The notes under the pieces are model-generated. The model was given only the letters and a program-made list of their open reading frames with translations, was not told where the DNA came from and searched no databases. A stretch of DNA of 64,000 nucleotides from Nocardioides bizhenqiangii (GTDB lineage: Bacteria; Actinomycetota; Actinomycetes; Propionibacteriales; Nocardioidaceae): contig NZ_CP141059.1 of assembly GCF_034661235.1 (NCBI RefSeq), forward strand, positions 1,859,501 to 1,923,500. Reading direction: 5' to 3'. Below are positions 25,709 to 34,097 of this stretch, one piece after another (the first letter of the stretch is position 1; the number at the start of each line of letters is the position of its first letter). The position numbers and the translations under genes are program-made.

Positions 25709-25865
25709 TAACGTGGGCGTCGCGACAGAGGGGCTTCGTTTGGAGCGCGGACCCCTGCCGCGGCCCAGCTTCTCCCTTGTCCTGGTGCTGCTGATCGCGA
25801 CCGAACCGGTCGCGGCGCTCAGGACGTCCCCCCCAGCCGCCGGAGCGCCGCGGCTGGGGGCGCTC
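25709..25865 (+). ncRNA. Candidate small RNA downstream of rpoD
   Basis: A -10-like TAACGT (25709-25714) is followed by about 80 bases, a perfect 7-bp hairpin (25797-25813), and then a very strong 11-bp hairpin (25830-25860). The layout of promoter, hairpin and terminator could encode an RNA of about 145 nt. The alternative is that both hairpins simply end the rpoD transcript. Confidence 0.3.
25830..25860 (+). terminator. Strong GC hairpin downstream of rpoD
   Basis: CCCCCAGCCGC (25830-25840) pairs perfectly with GCGGCTGGGGG (25850-25860) across a 9-base loop. It is followed by CGCTCTCTTC, a weak T-rich tail. Likely a rho-independent terminator. Confidence 0.6.
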
Positions 25866-26451
25866 TCTTCAGGACCGGTTGTCTACGCCGGTTGCGATCC
25901 GTTCGCAGATCTGGCACCGCGCGTTTCCCGATTCGGTGGGGGCGGCGGCCCAGTCGGCCATACCGTCGGTATTTCGGGAGACGCCCCACCTGGTCACCCC
26001 CACCCGGTCATGCCGGGACCAGGTGGGGCACGTCTGCGTCAAAGTCTCGCCGACCCCCATGTGGGTCTGGCGTGGAGGGGCGGTCCCCCGGCGAGGGCTT
26101 CTGCGCGCGGCACGTGGCGAACCGGGTCAGGTCCTCAGCGATGTCAACCATCGGAGGCAAACCTTCTGTGCAAGCACCTGGAGCGACCCGCTTCTCCGGA
26201 GGTCTTGGTGCGGGTTCCAAACTAAGCCCGCTCGACCCGTCCGCGAGACTCCGGCGACATCGCTAGTGCGGTTTGGAGTTCCGACCTAGGCGATGCGCGC
26301 CGGACGCGTCGTGCGTCCCCAAGCTGCACGGCGCGGGTTGGGCCTCGCAGCGCCGTCAGCGTCTCGATGGCGTCGGTCACGACCCGCACTCAGTTCCTGT
26401 TCGTGAGACGTGGCTCGGCCTGCTGGCGTACCGTCTGCCGCACGCTAGTTC

Positions 26452-26467
26452 TCGTAGGCGCCTACGA
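26452..26467. repeat. Perfect 16-bp palindrome
   Basis: TCGTAGGC-GCCTACGA is a perfect uninterrupted palindrome, followed at once by CTCGCGAG (26471-26478), a second one. It lies in the gene-free region about 300 bp upstream of the secreted protein gene. It could be a protein-binding site or a recombination remnant. Confidence 0.5.
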
Positions 26468-26563
26468 ATTCTCGCGAGGCCCCGTCGGTTCACAAGCCAG
26501 CCGCGGGGCCGCCCGCATTTCCGACCGGAATCACCTGGCACTCGTCGGGTACCGGACATGCGA

Positions 26564-26597
26564 CCGCCCCGCCCGGCAGAGCTACCGGGTGGGGCGG
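26564..26597. terminator. Strong GC hairpin in the gene-free region
   Basis: CCGCCCCGCCCGG (26564-26576) pairs with CCGGGTGGGGCGG (26585-26597) with one G-T wobble and an 8-base loop. There is no T-tract on either side, so terminator function is uncertain. Confidence 0.45.
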
Positions 26598-26762
26598 CCT
26601 CTGGTCCCGGTCGAGGTTCGGTGTGCGGCGCCGAGCGGATTGGTCCAAGATGGCAGCAGTCCCGGGATCGCTGTCTCGGGTGGTCCGACTGCGACCCGTT
26701 GCAACCCGAAGGCTCCCGGTCGCGTCTCCTGTTCGCCAACACTCGCACCTGAGGAGATCACG

Positions 26763-27305
26763 ATGAACAAGCTGATCCGGGCTGCCGCGGTCCTTGCTGC
26801 CGGCGCTGCGCTTCCGCTCCTGCACAGCCCGTCCGCCCACGCCGAATCGGTGGCAGTCGCCGATCCCGCCGACGCGGCTGCGTCGGACGCGGACATCCGC
26901 AAGGTGCGGGTCAACCACGCCGCGCGCACGGTCTACACCCGGATCGAGGTCGAGGACCTCGACATCGCGTCCTCGCAGGCAGGCGTGACCATCTGGTTCG
27001 ACGCCGACGGGAGCCGCCCCGGACCCGAGTACCAGATCGGCGTACCGCTCTTCGAGGGTGCGGACTGGGCGGTCACCCGATCGAGCCGCTGGCAGTCCGT
27101 CGGTGAACCGCGCAGCTGTCGCTCCGACCTGACCTTCCTCCCCGGCCAGGATGCGGTGCGCGTCGAGGTCGGTCGCGGCTGCCTGGGCAGGCCCAACAAC
27201 CTGCGCGTCAGCGTCCGGATGACCGAGCAGGTCTCCCCGTCCAACGTGGTGAGGGACTGGGTGCCGTCCCGCCGCCACTTCCTGCCCTGGGTCGTCAGGG
27301 ACTGA
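26763..27305 (+). CDS. Secreted protein, unknown function
   Basis: The 180-residue protein has a Sec signal peptide (MNKLIRAAAVLAAGAALPLL, cleavage likely after AHA) and a mature part with VYTRIEVEDLDIASSQAGV and VTIWFDADGS, a beta-sandwich-like pattern. Two cysteines (in PRSCRSD and GRGCLG) could form a disulfide. GAGGAG precedes the ATG at good distance. No family is recognised. The frame is open further upstream but lacks signal character. Confidence 0.78.
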   Translation: MNKLIRAAAVLAAGAALPLLHSPSAHAESVAVADPADAAASDADIRKVRVNHAARTVYTRIEVEDLDIASSQAGVTIWFDADGSRPGPEYQIGVPLFEGADWAVTRSSRWQSVGEPRSCRSDLTFLPGQDAVRVEVGRGCLGRPNNLRVSVRMTEQVSPSNVVRDWVPSRRHFLPWVVRD

Positions 27306-27307
27306 CC

Positions 27308-27325
27308 CCTCCGGTCAGCCGGAGG
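27308..27325. terminator. Bidirectional hairpin between convergent genes
   Basis: CCTCCGG (27308-27314) pairs with CCGGAGG (27319-27325) across a 4-base loop. It lies between the stop of the secreted protein and overlaps the stop of the EamA transporter. Confidence 0.5.
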
Positions 27326-28145
27326 CGACGAAGGCGACCGCCGCGCCGCAGAGGACGAGGCCCAGACCCTGGGCGCGGTAGATGTGCTCGCGGAGCACGA
27401 CGGCTGCGAGCAGGATCGTGAACGCGGGGTAGAGCGACGTCAGGACGGCGGCGACCGTGAGCAGGTCGGTCTGGGTCGCGAGGAGGAACATCAGCACCGC
27501 CGCGGTCGCCACGAGGCCGGCGACGGCTCCCCACAGCTCTGAGCGCGCGGTCGGGAGCCACGGCGCCCGGAGCGCGACGGCGATCGCGCAGATCGTGACC
27601 AGGGCAGCGGCCTGGCTCGCCGCCAGCGGCCAGAAGCCGGCGCCGTCCGGCACCTGGCCCAGTGCGACGAAGAGCACACCGAATCCGAGGCCGGCGAGGA
27701 GGCCGTCGGCGAGGCCGCCGGTCCGGTCGTCCCCGGCCGTGTCGGGCACGCGTGCGACCAGCCAGATGCCCGGCATCGCGACGGCGATGCCCACCGCGAC
27801 CAGCGTCGAGGGGCGCTCGCCGGAGGCGATGCCGACCACGACGGGCACGACGGCCGCACCCACCGCGGACACCGGCGCCACGACCGCCATCCGGCCGTTC
27901 GCGAGCCCGCGGTAGAGGAAGACCGTGCCGACGCCGCTACCGAGCCCGGACGCGGCGCCCCAGAGCAGGTCGGCGGTGGTCGGGTCTCCCACCACCACCA
28001 GCGACAGGACCGAGGCGCCGGCCAGGGCGCCGATGGCCCCGAGGAGCGCAACCGGCCACGGCGTCGTACGCCGTGACGCGAGGCCACCGATGAAGTCGGA
28101 CAGGCCGTAGGCCATCGCAGCGCCCAGAGCCAGCACGATCCCCAT
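27315..28145 (-). CDS. EamA/DMT family transporter
   Basis: The 276-residue protein has about ten hydrophobic helices in two homologous halves, beginning GIVLALGAAMAYGLSDF. The two EamA repeats cover about 1-130 and 145-276. Drug/metabolite transporters of this type export amino acids, metabolites or drugs; the substrate is unknown. It is downstream of, but separated by a terminator from, the zinc-ribbon gene on the same strand. Confidence 0.88.
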   Translation of the reverse strand: MGIVLALGAAMAYGLSDFIGGLASRRTTPWPVALLGAIGALAGASVLSLVVVGDPTTADLLWGAASGLGSGVGTVFLYRGLANGRMAVVAPVSAVGAAVVPVVVGIASGERPSTLVAVGIAVAMPGIWLVARVPDTAGDDRTGGLADGLLAGLGFGVLFVALGQVPDGAGFWPLAASQAAALVTICAIAVALRAPWLPTARSELWGAVAGLVATAAVLMFLLATQTDLLTVAAVLTSLYPAFTILLAAVVLREHIYRAQGLGLVLCGAAVAFVASG

Positions 28146-28163
28146 CAGCAGGCACCAAAGGCA

Positions 28164-28191
28164 AAGGCCCCGGACAGGTGTCCGGGGCCTT
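28164..28191 (-). terminator. Rho-independent terminator of the zinc-ribbon gene
   Basis: AAGGCCCCGGACA (28164-28176) pairs perfectly with TGTCCGGGGCCTT (28179-28191). On the minus strand the stem is followed by TTTGCCTTTGG, a usable U-rich tail, and it lies 22 bases past the stop of the gene at 28213-28443. Confidence 0.75.
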
Positions 28192-28212
28192 CGACGAGGT
28201 AGGGGGAGCGTC

Positions 28213-28443
28213 TCAGCGCTCGTCCTCCGAGGCGACGGCCGGCGTGCTCGCGAGCTTGTGCGTCTCGTCGTGGACCACGATCGCGACCTGCTTCAGCTTG
28301 TCGCCGTGCTCACGGGCGTGGTGGGCGCAGAACAGGAGCTCGCCGCCGGAGGCGAGCTCGACGCGAAGATAGGCTTGGGCACCGCAACGGTCGCAACGAT
28401 CTTCGGCGGTCAGGGGTGCGCTGGGGGCAACAGCAGTGTTCAT
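28213..28443 (-). CDS. Small actinobacterial zinc-ribbon-like protein (DUF7455-like)
   Basis: The 76-residue protein has CDRCGAQAYLRVEL (C17, C20) and LLFCAHHAREHGDKL, a CxxC/CxxH treble that should bind zinc. Proteins of this kind are conserved near the rpoD-parE region in actinobacteria and have no assigned role. GAGG lies 7 bases before the ATG. It is divergent from parE and ends in a strong terminator. Confidence 0.85.
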   Translation of the reverse strand: MNTAVAPSAPLTAEDRCDRCGAQAYLRVELASGGELLFCAHHAREHGDKLKQVAIVVHDETHKLASTPAVASEDER

Positions 28444-28653
28444 GTTGTGCCTCTTTCTTCGGTCGGTGCCTGATCAACGTAGCGAGTGGTCCCAAGATTC
28501 CCGCTCACGTGTGGTCCACGGCACTTCCATCCTGTCACGGCATCCACTTTGCCGATCGGGATTTCCACGCCCCGAAACATCCTTGTTACCAACGGCATCT
28601 GCTGCTCACATCGTTGCCCTGCGCAAGACCGTGTGCCTGCATCGAACCCCGGC

Positions 28654-30771
28654 GTGTCGCGGGTAGATTCTTACCCAGATCGCCGCAGTTTCAACCAGGA
28701 GCACGCCATCACCGACAAGACCTACAACGCCGCCCACCTGCTGGTCCTCGAGGGCCTCGAGGCCGTCCGCAAGCGGCCGGGCATGTACATCGGGTCCACC
28801 GACACCCGGGGCCTCATGCACTGCCTGTGGGAGATCATCGACAACGGCGTCGACGAGGCGCTCGGCGGTCACGCGCGCCGGGTCGAGGTGACGCTCCACC
28901 CCGACGACTCGGTCGAGGTCTACGACGACGGCCGCGGCATCCCGACCGACAAGGAGCCCAAGACGGGTCTGCCCGGCGTCGAGGTCGTGGCGACCAAGCT
29001 GCACGCCGGCGGAAAGTTTGGCGGCGGGTCCTACAACGCGTCCGGCGGTCTGCACGGCGTCGGGTTGTCGGTGGTCAACGCCCTCTCCTCACGCATGGAC
29101 ATCGACGTCGACCGGTCGCCGTCCCAGCAGGGCATCTCGTTCCAGCGCGGCATTCCCGGAGTGTTCGACGGCAACGGTCCGAAGGCGGCCTTCCAGCCGA
29201 AGTCAGGGCTCAGCCGCAAGGGCAAGCGGGTCGGCAAGGACCGGTCGGGCACCCGGATCAGGTTCTGGCCGGATCGCCAGACCTTCACCAAGGACGCCCG
29301 GTTCGAGCTCGACGGCCTGGTCGGGCGCGCCCGGCAGACGGCCTACATCGTGCCCGGCCTCGAGCTGGTCGTCCGCGACCTGCGCGGACCGGAGCTCTTC
29401 GAGGAGAAGATCCGCCACGACGGCGGCATCTCCGAGTTCGCCGAGGCGCTCAGCCACGGTGAGCCGGTCACCGACGTGATCCGGATCACCGGCACGGACA
29501 CCTTCACCGAGACCGTTCCGATGCTCGACGAGCAGGGTCACATGACGCCCCAGGACGTCGACCGGGAGCTCACGGTCGACATCGCAGCCCGGTGGGACAC
29601 CGGCTACGAGACGGAGGTCCGCTCGTTCGTCAACGTCATCGCGACCCCGAAGGGCGGCACCCACGTCGCGGGGTTCGAGGCAGCGCTGACCAAGACCTTC
29701 AACGACGCGATGCGCGCCTCGAAGGCGCTCAAGGTCAACGACGACGACGTGATCAAGGACGACATCCTCGAGGGCCTCACCGCGATCGTCACCGTCCGGC
29801 TCGCCGAGCCCCAGTTCGAGGGCCAGACCAAGGAGATCCTCGGCACTCCCGCCGTACGCGCGTCCGTGCGCAAGGTGGTCGCGGCCCAGCTGAAGGACTT
29901 CCTGACCTCGACGAGGCGTGCCGAGAAGGCCCAGGCGAGGCTGCTGATGGAGAAGGTCGCCGGCGCCGCCAAGACGCGGATCGCGGCTCGCCAGCACAAG
30001 GAGACCCAGCGCCGTAAGAACGCGCTCGAGTCCTCGACCCTGCCGGCCAAGCTCGCCGACTGCCGTGCGTCGGGCGCCGATCGCAGCGAGCTGTTCATCG
30101 TCGAGGGAGACTCGGCGCTCGGCACCGCCAAGCTGGCGCGCAACTCCGAGTTCCAGGCGCTGCTCCCGATCCGCGGCAAGATCCTCAACGTCCAGAAGGC
30201 GTCCATCGGCGACATGCTCAAGAACACCGAGTGCGCCTCGATCATCCAGGTCGTCGGCGCCGGCTCCGGCCGCACGTTCGACCTCGACGCCGCCCGCTAC
30301 GACCGGATCATCTTCATGGCCGACGCCGATGCCGACGGCGCCCACATCCGGTGCCTGCTGGCGACCCTGTTCTTCAAGTACATGCCGCAGCTCGTGGAGA
30401 AGGGCCGGGTCTACACCGCGGTGCCGCCGCTCCACCGGATCGAGATCTCCAACCCGCGCAAGGGGCAGGACAAGTACATCTACACCTACTCCGACGACGA
30501 GCTGCAGCGGAAGCTGGCGGAGCTGAAGAAGAAGAACGTGCGGTGGAAGGACCCGGTCCAGCGCTACAAGGGCCTGGGTGAGATGGACGCCGACCAGCTG
30601 GCCGAGACGACCATGGACCCGCGGCACCGCACCCTGCGCCGGCTGACCGTCGACGACGCGGAGGAGGCGGCCCAGGTGTTCGAGCTGTTGATGGGTTCCG
30701 AGGTCGCCCCGCGCAAGGAGTTCATCGTCCAGGGCGCCTACGAGGTCGACGTCGAGGCCCTCGACGCGTAG
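28654..30771 (+). CDS. parE: DNA topoisomerase IV subunit B / gyrase B-type
   Basis: The protein has an N-terminal GHKL ATPase domain (EIIDNGVDEAL, DDGRGIP, GGLHGVGLSVVNAL), a transducer domain and a TOPRIM domain (EGDSALGTAK, MADADADGAHIRCL), ending with the PVQRYKGLGEMDADQL block. With ParC it decatenates chromosomes. The closest conventional start is GTG at 28654. However, CAGGAG (28696-28701) sits six bases before an ATC at 28708, which begins ITDKTYNAAHLLVLEG, and a TAGATT -10 box (28664-28669) lies downstream of the GTG. The true start may therefore be ATC at 28708. Confidence 0.93.
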   Translation: MSRVDSYPDRRSFNQEHAITDKTYNAAHLLVLEGLEAVRKRPGMYIGSTDTRGLMHCLWEIIDNGVDEALGGHARRVEVTLHPDDSVEVYDDGRGIPTDKEPKTGLPGVEVVATKLHAGGKFGGGSYNASGGLHGVGLSVVNALSSRMDIDVDRSPSQQGISFQRGIPGVFDGNGPKAAFQPKSGLSRKGKRVGKDRSGTRIRFWPDRQTFTKDARFELDGLVGRARQTAYIVPGLELVVRDLRGPELFEEKIRHDGGISEFAEALSHGEPVTDVIRITGTDTFTETVPMLDEQGHMTPQDVDRELTVDIAARWDTGYETEVRSFVNVIATPKGGTHVAGFEAALTKTFNDAMRASKALKVNDDDVIKDDILEGLTAIVTVRLAEPQFEGQTKEILGTPAVRASVRKVVAAQLKDFLTSTRRAEKAQARLLMEKVAGAAKTRIAARQHKETQRRKNALESSTLPAKLADCRASGADRSELFIVEGDSALGTAKLARNSEFQALLPIRGKILNVQKASIGDMLKNTECASIIQVVGAGSGRTFDLDAARYDRIIFMADADADGAHIRCLLATLFFKYMPQLVEKGRVYTAVPPLHRIEISNPRKGQDKYIYTYSDDELQRKLAELKKKNVRWKDPVQRYKGLGEMDADQLAETTMDPRHRTLRRLTVDDAEEAAQVFELLMGSEVAPRKEFIVQGAYEVDVEALDA
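28664..28669 (+). promoter_or_regulatory. Candidate -10 box of parE
   Basis: TAGATT would place the transcription start near 28676, giving a 32-base leader that contains the CAGGAG site. If real it excludes the GTG at 28654 as the start. Confidence 0.4.
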
Positions 30772-30789
30772 CCGGGGCCAGAGAGACGC

Positions 30790-31662
30790 TCAGCCCGACT
30801 GACGCTGCGCGTGGGCGACGCGCCGGATCCGCAGCAACATGGCGGCGGACGGGATCACCCGACCGTTGACGTAGGTCGAGAGCCGGGAGGGCGAGGTCCC
30901 GATCAGGGAGGCGAACTGGCGCTGGGTGAGTCCGCTGATGGCGACCAGTCGCCGGATCTCGCGCGCGATGGCGTCACGCTCCCGCTGCTCCTGGCGGTGT
31001 CGGTAGACCTTCCGGCACTCCTCGAGGACCTCCGCGATCACGTCGAGCTCGGCTTCCTTGACGAGCCGGAGGATGTGCGTGCCGTACGGCCCCCAGGGGC
31101 TGTCGATCAGCGGCAGCAGGGCTGCCCGCCAGCGGCGGGCGTTTCCGTGGTGGATCAGGTCCATCAGCTGGTCGGTGGTCCGGATCGTGGGCGTCCGGGG
31201 CAGGTCCTCGGCGCCGGCGAGCAGCAGCCAGAACGTCTGGTGGTGGGTGCGCGTGACGATCGCCGAGACCTTGGCCGCAGACAGGCCGGTGCGCGCGAGC
31301 CGCTCGCGGAGCTGCGCGACGTCGCCGAGCAGGCGCAGCGCGGCGGTGGTGATCGGAAGGTCGGGGCCGAGGCCGAGCAGCTCGTCGAGCTCGCCCTGGA
31401 TCGCCGCGGTCCGCTCCGCACCGATCGACCGGATCAGCGAGTCGAGGGTCACGATGTCCTCGGCCTCGCCGTACAGGACCAGGGCGACGAGGTTGCTGAG
31501 CACGGCACTCCGGGTCTTGTCCTTCTGCCAGGCCGGAGTCGTCGTCAGGGCGAGGAAAGGGGTCCAGATCGCGCCCGCTTCGGCGTGTGCTGCACCGTCG
31601 GATCGAGCTGCGAGACGGGACTGCGCCTGGCTGATCCGATCGATGTCGTCCCGCGCGGGCAT
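30790..31662 (-). CDS. XRE-type helix-turn-helix regulator with large N-terminal domain
   Basis: The 290-residue protein has a C-terminal helix-turn-helix (about 235-285) with AISGLTQRQFASLIGTSPSR and LSTYVNGRVIPSA. The roughly 230-residue helical N-terminal part matches no family I recognise. GGAGG 4 bases before the ATG at 31662 supports this start over a TTG at 31707. A CAACGTTG-centred palindrome lies upstream. It is convergent to parE, 18 bases apart. Confidence 0.8.
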   Translation of the reverse strand: MPARDDIDRISQAQSRLAARSDGAAHAEAGAIWTPFLALTTTPAWQKDKTRSAVLSNLVALVLYGEAEDIVTLDSLIRSIGAERTAAIQGELDELLGLGPDLPITTAALRLLGDVAQLRERLARTGLSAAKVSAIVTRTHHQTFWLLLAGAEDLPRTPTIRTTDQLMDLIHHGNARRWRAALLPLIDSPWGPYGTHILRLVKEAELDVIAEVLEECRKVYRHRQEQRERDAIAREIRRLVAISGLTQRQFASLIGTSPSRLSTYVNGRVIPSAAMLLRIRRVAHAQRQSG

Positions 31663-31801
31663 GGTCCTCCGAGCCGCTTCCCCCTCAGTCAGTTGGAGCC
31701 CGACCAAGGTCCGTCCGTGCGGCAGCGGACGGCCTAGGAAAATCAGGCTACCGGGGGGTAGGCACGCGGTCGTAGGAAGCCAGCGGGTGAGGCTCTCAGA
31801 T

Positions 31802-31817
31802 CTGGCAACGTTGTCAG
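31802..31817. promoter_or_regulatory. 16-bp near-perfect palindrome upstream of the XRE gene
   Basis: CTGGCAACGTTGTCAG has a perfect CAACGTTG core and one mismatched pair. It lies about 140 bases upstream of the XRE gene start and just past the carbonic anhydrase stop. A candidate operator. Confidence 0.35.
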
Positions 31818-31837
31818 CTCCGAGAAGCCGCTGCGGG

Positions 31838-32332
31838 TCAGACCTTCTGCGTGAGCAGACCGGTGTCGACGTCGTAGAGGAAACCGCCGACCTCGACCGT
31901 GTCCGGGATCAGGGGGTGCGACCGCACCTTCTGGACGTCCTCGGCGAGCGCCTGGGCCTGGTCCTCGATCACGTGGAAGGCCTGCCACGAGGCGTCCTGC
32001 CCGGCCGACGCGGACACTCGTGCGCGGAGCTCGCCCTCGGAGCTGGTGGCGACGGCGCACCGGGTGTGCGGCACCACCATGATCCGGTCGACCTCGAGCA
32101 GGTGGACGCCGAGGACCAGGGCCTCCAGCGCCGCCTCGGTGACCCGGGCGCCGGGGTTGCGGAAGATCTTCGCGTCGCCGGGCTTGAGCCCGATCATCCG
32201 CAACGGGTCGATCCGCGAGTCCATGCAGGTGACGATCGCCAGTCCGGCGTGCGCGACACCGTCGAACCCGCGAAGATCGAAGTCGACCGCGAAGTCCCGG
32301 TTGGCGGCCAGCAGGTCGTCGAAGTTGCCCAT
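31838..32332 (-). CDS. Beta-carbonic anhydrase
   Basis: The 164-residue protein has the beta-class zinc ligands C36 (TCMDSR), H89 and C92 (VVPHTRCA), with the D38-R40 pair of the CxDxR motif. It interconverts CO2 and bicarbonate in the cytoplasm. It is the short beta-CA form typical of actinobacteria and Firmicutes. It lies 9 bases after the MFS gene but has its own TAAATT box 6 bases upstream of the ATG. Confidence 0.93.
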   Translation of the reverse strand: MGNFDDLLAANRDFAVDFDLRGFDGVAHAGLAIVTCMDSRIDPLRMIGLKPGDAKIFRNPGARVTEAALEALVLGVHLLEVDRIMVVPHTRCAVATSSEGELRARVSASAGQDASWQAFHVIEDQAQALAEDVQKVRSHPLIPDTVEVGGFLYDVDTGLLTQKV

Positions 32333-32338
32333 GGGGCC

Positions 32339-32344
32339 AATTTA
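32339..32344 (-). promoter_or_regulatory. -10 box of the carbonic anhydrase gene
   Basis: On the minus strand TAAATT ends 6 bases before the ATG, giving a leaderless internal promoter inside the parC-to-carbonic anhydrase run. A GGAGG lies further upstream at poor spacing. Confidence 0.45.
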
Positions 32345-34084
32345 TCCTCCGGTTCGGAGGACCTCCGCCGTGTCCAGGCCTCGGGTGGGTGCCCGCCGGA
32401 ACAGCACGAGGGCGAGCGCGGCGGCGAGCACCGCCGCCACCGCCGCCCCGGTGAAGACCGACTGCTCCTGCACGATCGCAAGGTCGACCAGCCCGAGGTC
32501 GGGGTTCCTCTCGTGCTCTCGGTGCAGCTGGTGCAGACCCCAGGTGGTGAGCACGGAGATGCCGACCAGCATGCCGACCATCCGCGCGACCACGACCAGC
32601 GCGCTCGCGAGCCCGTGCGTGTCGTGGGTCGTGGTGGACAGGATCGCCGCGTTCACGGGCGCCAGCGCGAGGCCGAACCCGAGCCCGCCCACGATCAGCG
32701 GCACGTTGGACGCGAACCCGTCGAGGCTGGTCGCGTCCCACTGGGCCATCCAGAAGAACCCACCGGCCGCCAGCAGCATCCCGACCGCGGTGATGACCCC
32801 GGCCGGCAGTCGCCGGACGAGGTAGCCACCGACGACGGCCCCGACAGGCAGCGCGGCGAGGAACCGGAGCAGGACCAGGGCCGCACCCAGCTGGGAGTCG
32901 CGGTGGGTGGTCGTGCGCGCGAAGAGCGGGATGTCGACCAGGGCGGCGATCAGCGCCCACCCGACGAGGAAGCTCACCAGGAGCGAGCCCCACGCCGGCA
33001 CCGCGGCCATCGCGGCGCGGGGGATGATCGGTGCGTCGGCTCGGACCAGGTGCACGACGAACGCCGCCGCCGCGAGGCCGGCGCCGAGGAGGAACCAGCC
33101 GCCCTTCGGGTTGAACACGGCCACCTCGGGGTCGGCACTCGCGAAGGCGAGGACGATGCCGCCGAGCGCCACCGCCAACAGGGTGGCTCCGACCAGGTCG
33201 GCCTCCTGTGCGGAACGGAACCAGCCGCGGACGTCCACGAGCGGGTGGCGGGCGAAGACGCACCGGAGGGCGAGGATCACCGCTGCGCCGACGGCGATGA
33301 CGCCGACCGGCGTCACCCAGCGGCTGCCTCCGTCGACGTACGGGATGAAGAGCTGGCCCCAGGTCAGGTCCCGCTTGAGCTCCGCGGGCTGGAGGAAGAC
33401 GAGGAATCCGGCCGCCAGGAGCACGACGGCCGCGACCCAACCGAGCAGATCGGTCCTACGCTTTGCCGCCTCCGCAACCCCAGGGTGCGGAATGGGCTGG
33501 CGCCACAGGATACGGACGGCCACGACCAGAAGCACACCGACCGCGAGGTTGATCGCGAAGATGGTGCGCCAGGTCCCGAACGAGAGCACCAGGGCACCGA
33601 AGAGCGGACCGAGCACGCTGCCGATCTCCTGGACGCCCGACACGATCCCGAGCGGCAGACCGCGCCGCTCCACGGGGTAGAGGGCGGCGACGAGCGCCAT
33701 CGTGGCCGGCACCAGGCCGCCGCCGCCGGCGCCCTGGAGGAACCTGCCGATCACCATCGTCGTGAGGTCGTAGGAGATCGCCGTGAGGAGGGAGCCGACC
33801 GCGAACACGGCGAGCGACGCCGCGAGCACCGGGACCTGGCCGCGGAGGTCGGCGATCCGTCCGATGAGCGGGAGCATCGCCACGTAGCCGAGCAGGAAGC
33901 CGGAGACGATCGGCGCGGCGCGCTGGAGCTCGTCGACCGGGATGTCGACCGCCGCCATCATCTCCGGCAGCGCCAGCACCACGACATAGGTGTCGATCGC
34001 GGCGAACGCGACGGCGGCCGCGCAGAAGCCGAGCAGCAGGCGGGACCGCCTGTCCAGCCCCATCATCGGGTCGGGCCCCGTCAT
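32342..34084 (-). CDS. MFS transporter, DHA2-type (14 helices)
   Basis: The 580-residue protein has about 14 hydrophobic segments and the MFS motif GRIADLRGQVPVLAAS between helices 2 and 3. GAGGGGLVPATMAL and SGVQEIGSVLGPLFG match motifs of the EmrB/QacA drug:H+ antiporter family. It is expected to export drugs or lipids. It lies 13 bases after the LppX-type lipoprotein gene. An LprG-like lipoprotein beside an MFS pump recalls the mycobacterial LprG-P55 pair, suggesting a joint role in lipid or drug export (inference). Confidence 0.9.
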   Translation of the reverse strand: MTGPDPMMGLDRRSRLLLGFCAAAVAFAAIDTYVVVLALPEMMAAVDIPVDELQRAAPIVSGFLLGYVAMLPLIGRIADLRGQVPVLAASLAVFAVGSLLTAISYDLTTMVIGRFLQGAGGGGLVPATMALVAALYPVERRGLPLGIVSGVQEIGSVLGPLFGALVLSFGTWRTIFAINLAVGVLLVVAVRILWRQPIPHPGVAEAAKRRTDLLGWVAAVVLLAAGFLVFLQPAELKRDLTWGQLFIPYVDGGSRWVTPVGVIAVGAAVILALRCVFARHPLVDVRGWFRSAQEADLVGATLLAVALGGIVLAFASADPEVAVFNPKGGWFLLGAGLAAAAFVVHLVRADAPIIPRAAMAAVPAWGSLLVSFLVGWALIAALVDIPLFARTTTHRDSQLGAALVLLRFLAALPVGAVVGGYLVRRLPAGVITAVGMLLAAGGFFWMAQWDATSLDGFASNVPLIVGGLGFGLALAPVNAAILSTTTHDTHGLASALVVVARMVGMLVGISVLTTWGLHQLHREHERNPDLGLVDLAIVQEQSVFTGAAVAAVLAAALALVLFRRAPTRGLDTAEVLRTGG

Positions 34085-34097
34085 GCCGAGCTGGTCA

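Larger units (their letters stand above)
25613..26762. other. 1.15-kb region without a confident protein gene
   Basis: No open frame here shows convincing protein character or codon bias. Two minus-strand fragments look slightly better than random: 26008-26151 (47 codons, begins MVDIAEDLTRFATC) and the end of a frame stopping at 25869 (MADWAAAPTESGN ... CQICERIATG). The region holds three strong inverted repeats, listed separately, and a possible small RNA. It may be decayed DNA between rpoD and the next gene. Confidence 0.6.

Noticed and set aside
26273..26752. 159-codon plus-strand frame before the secreted protein
   Set aside because: Arg/Pro/Ser-rich with no domain, overlapping strong hairpins; judged non-coding.
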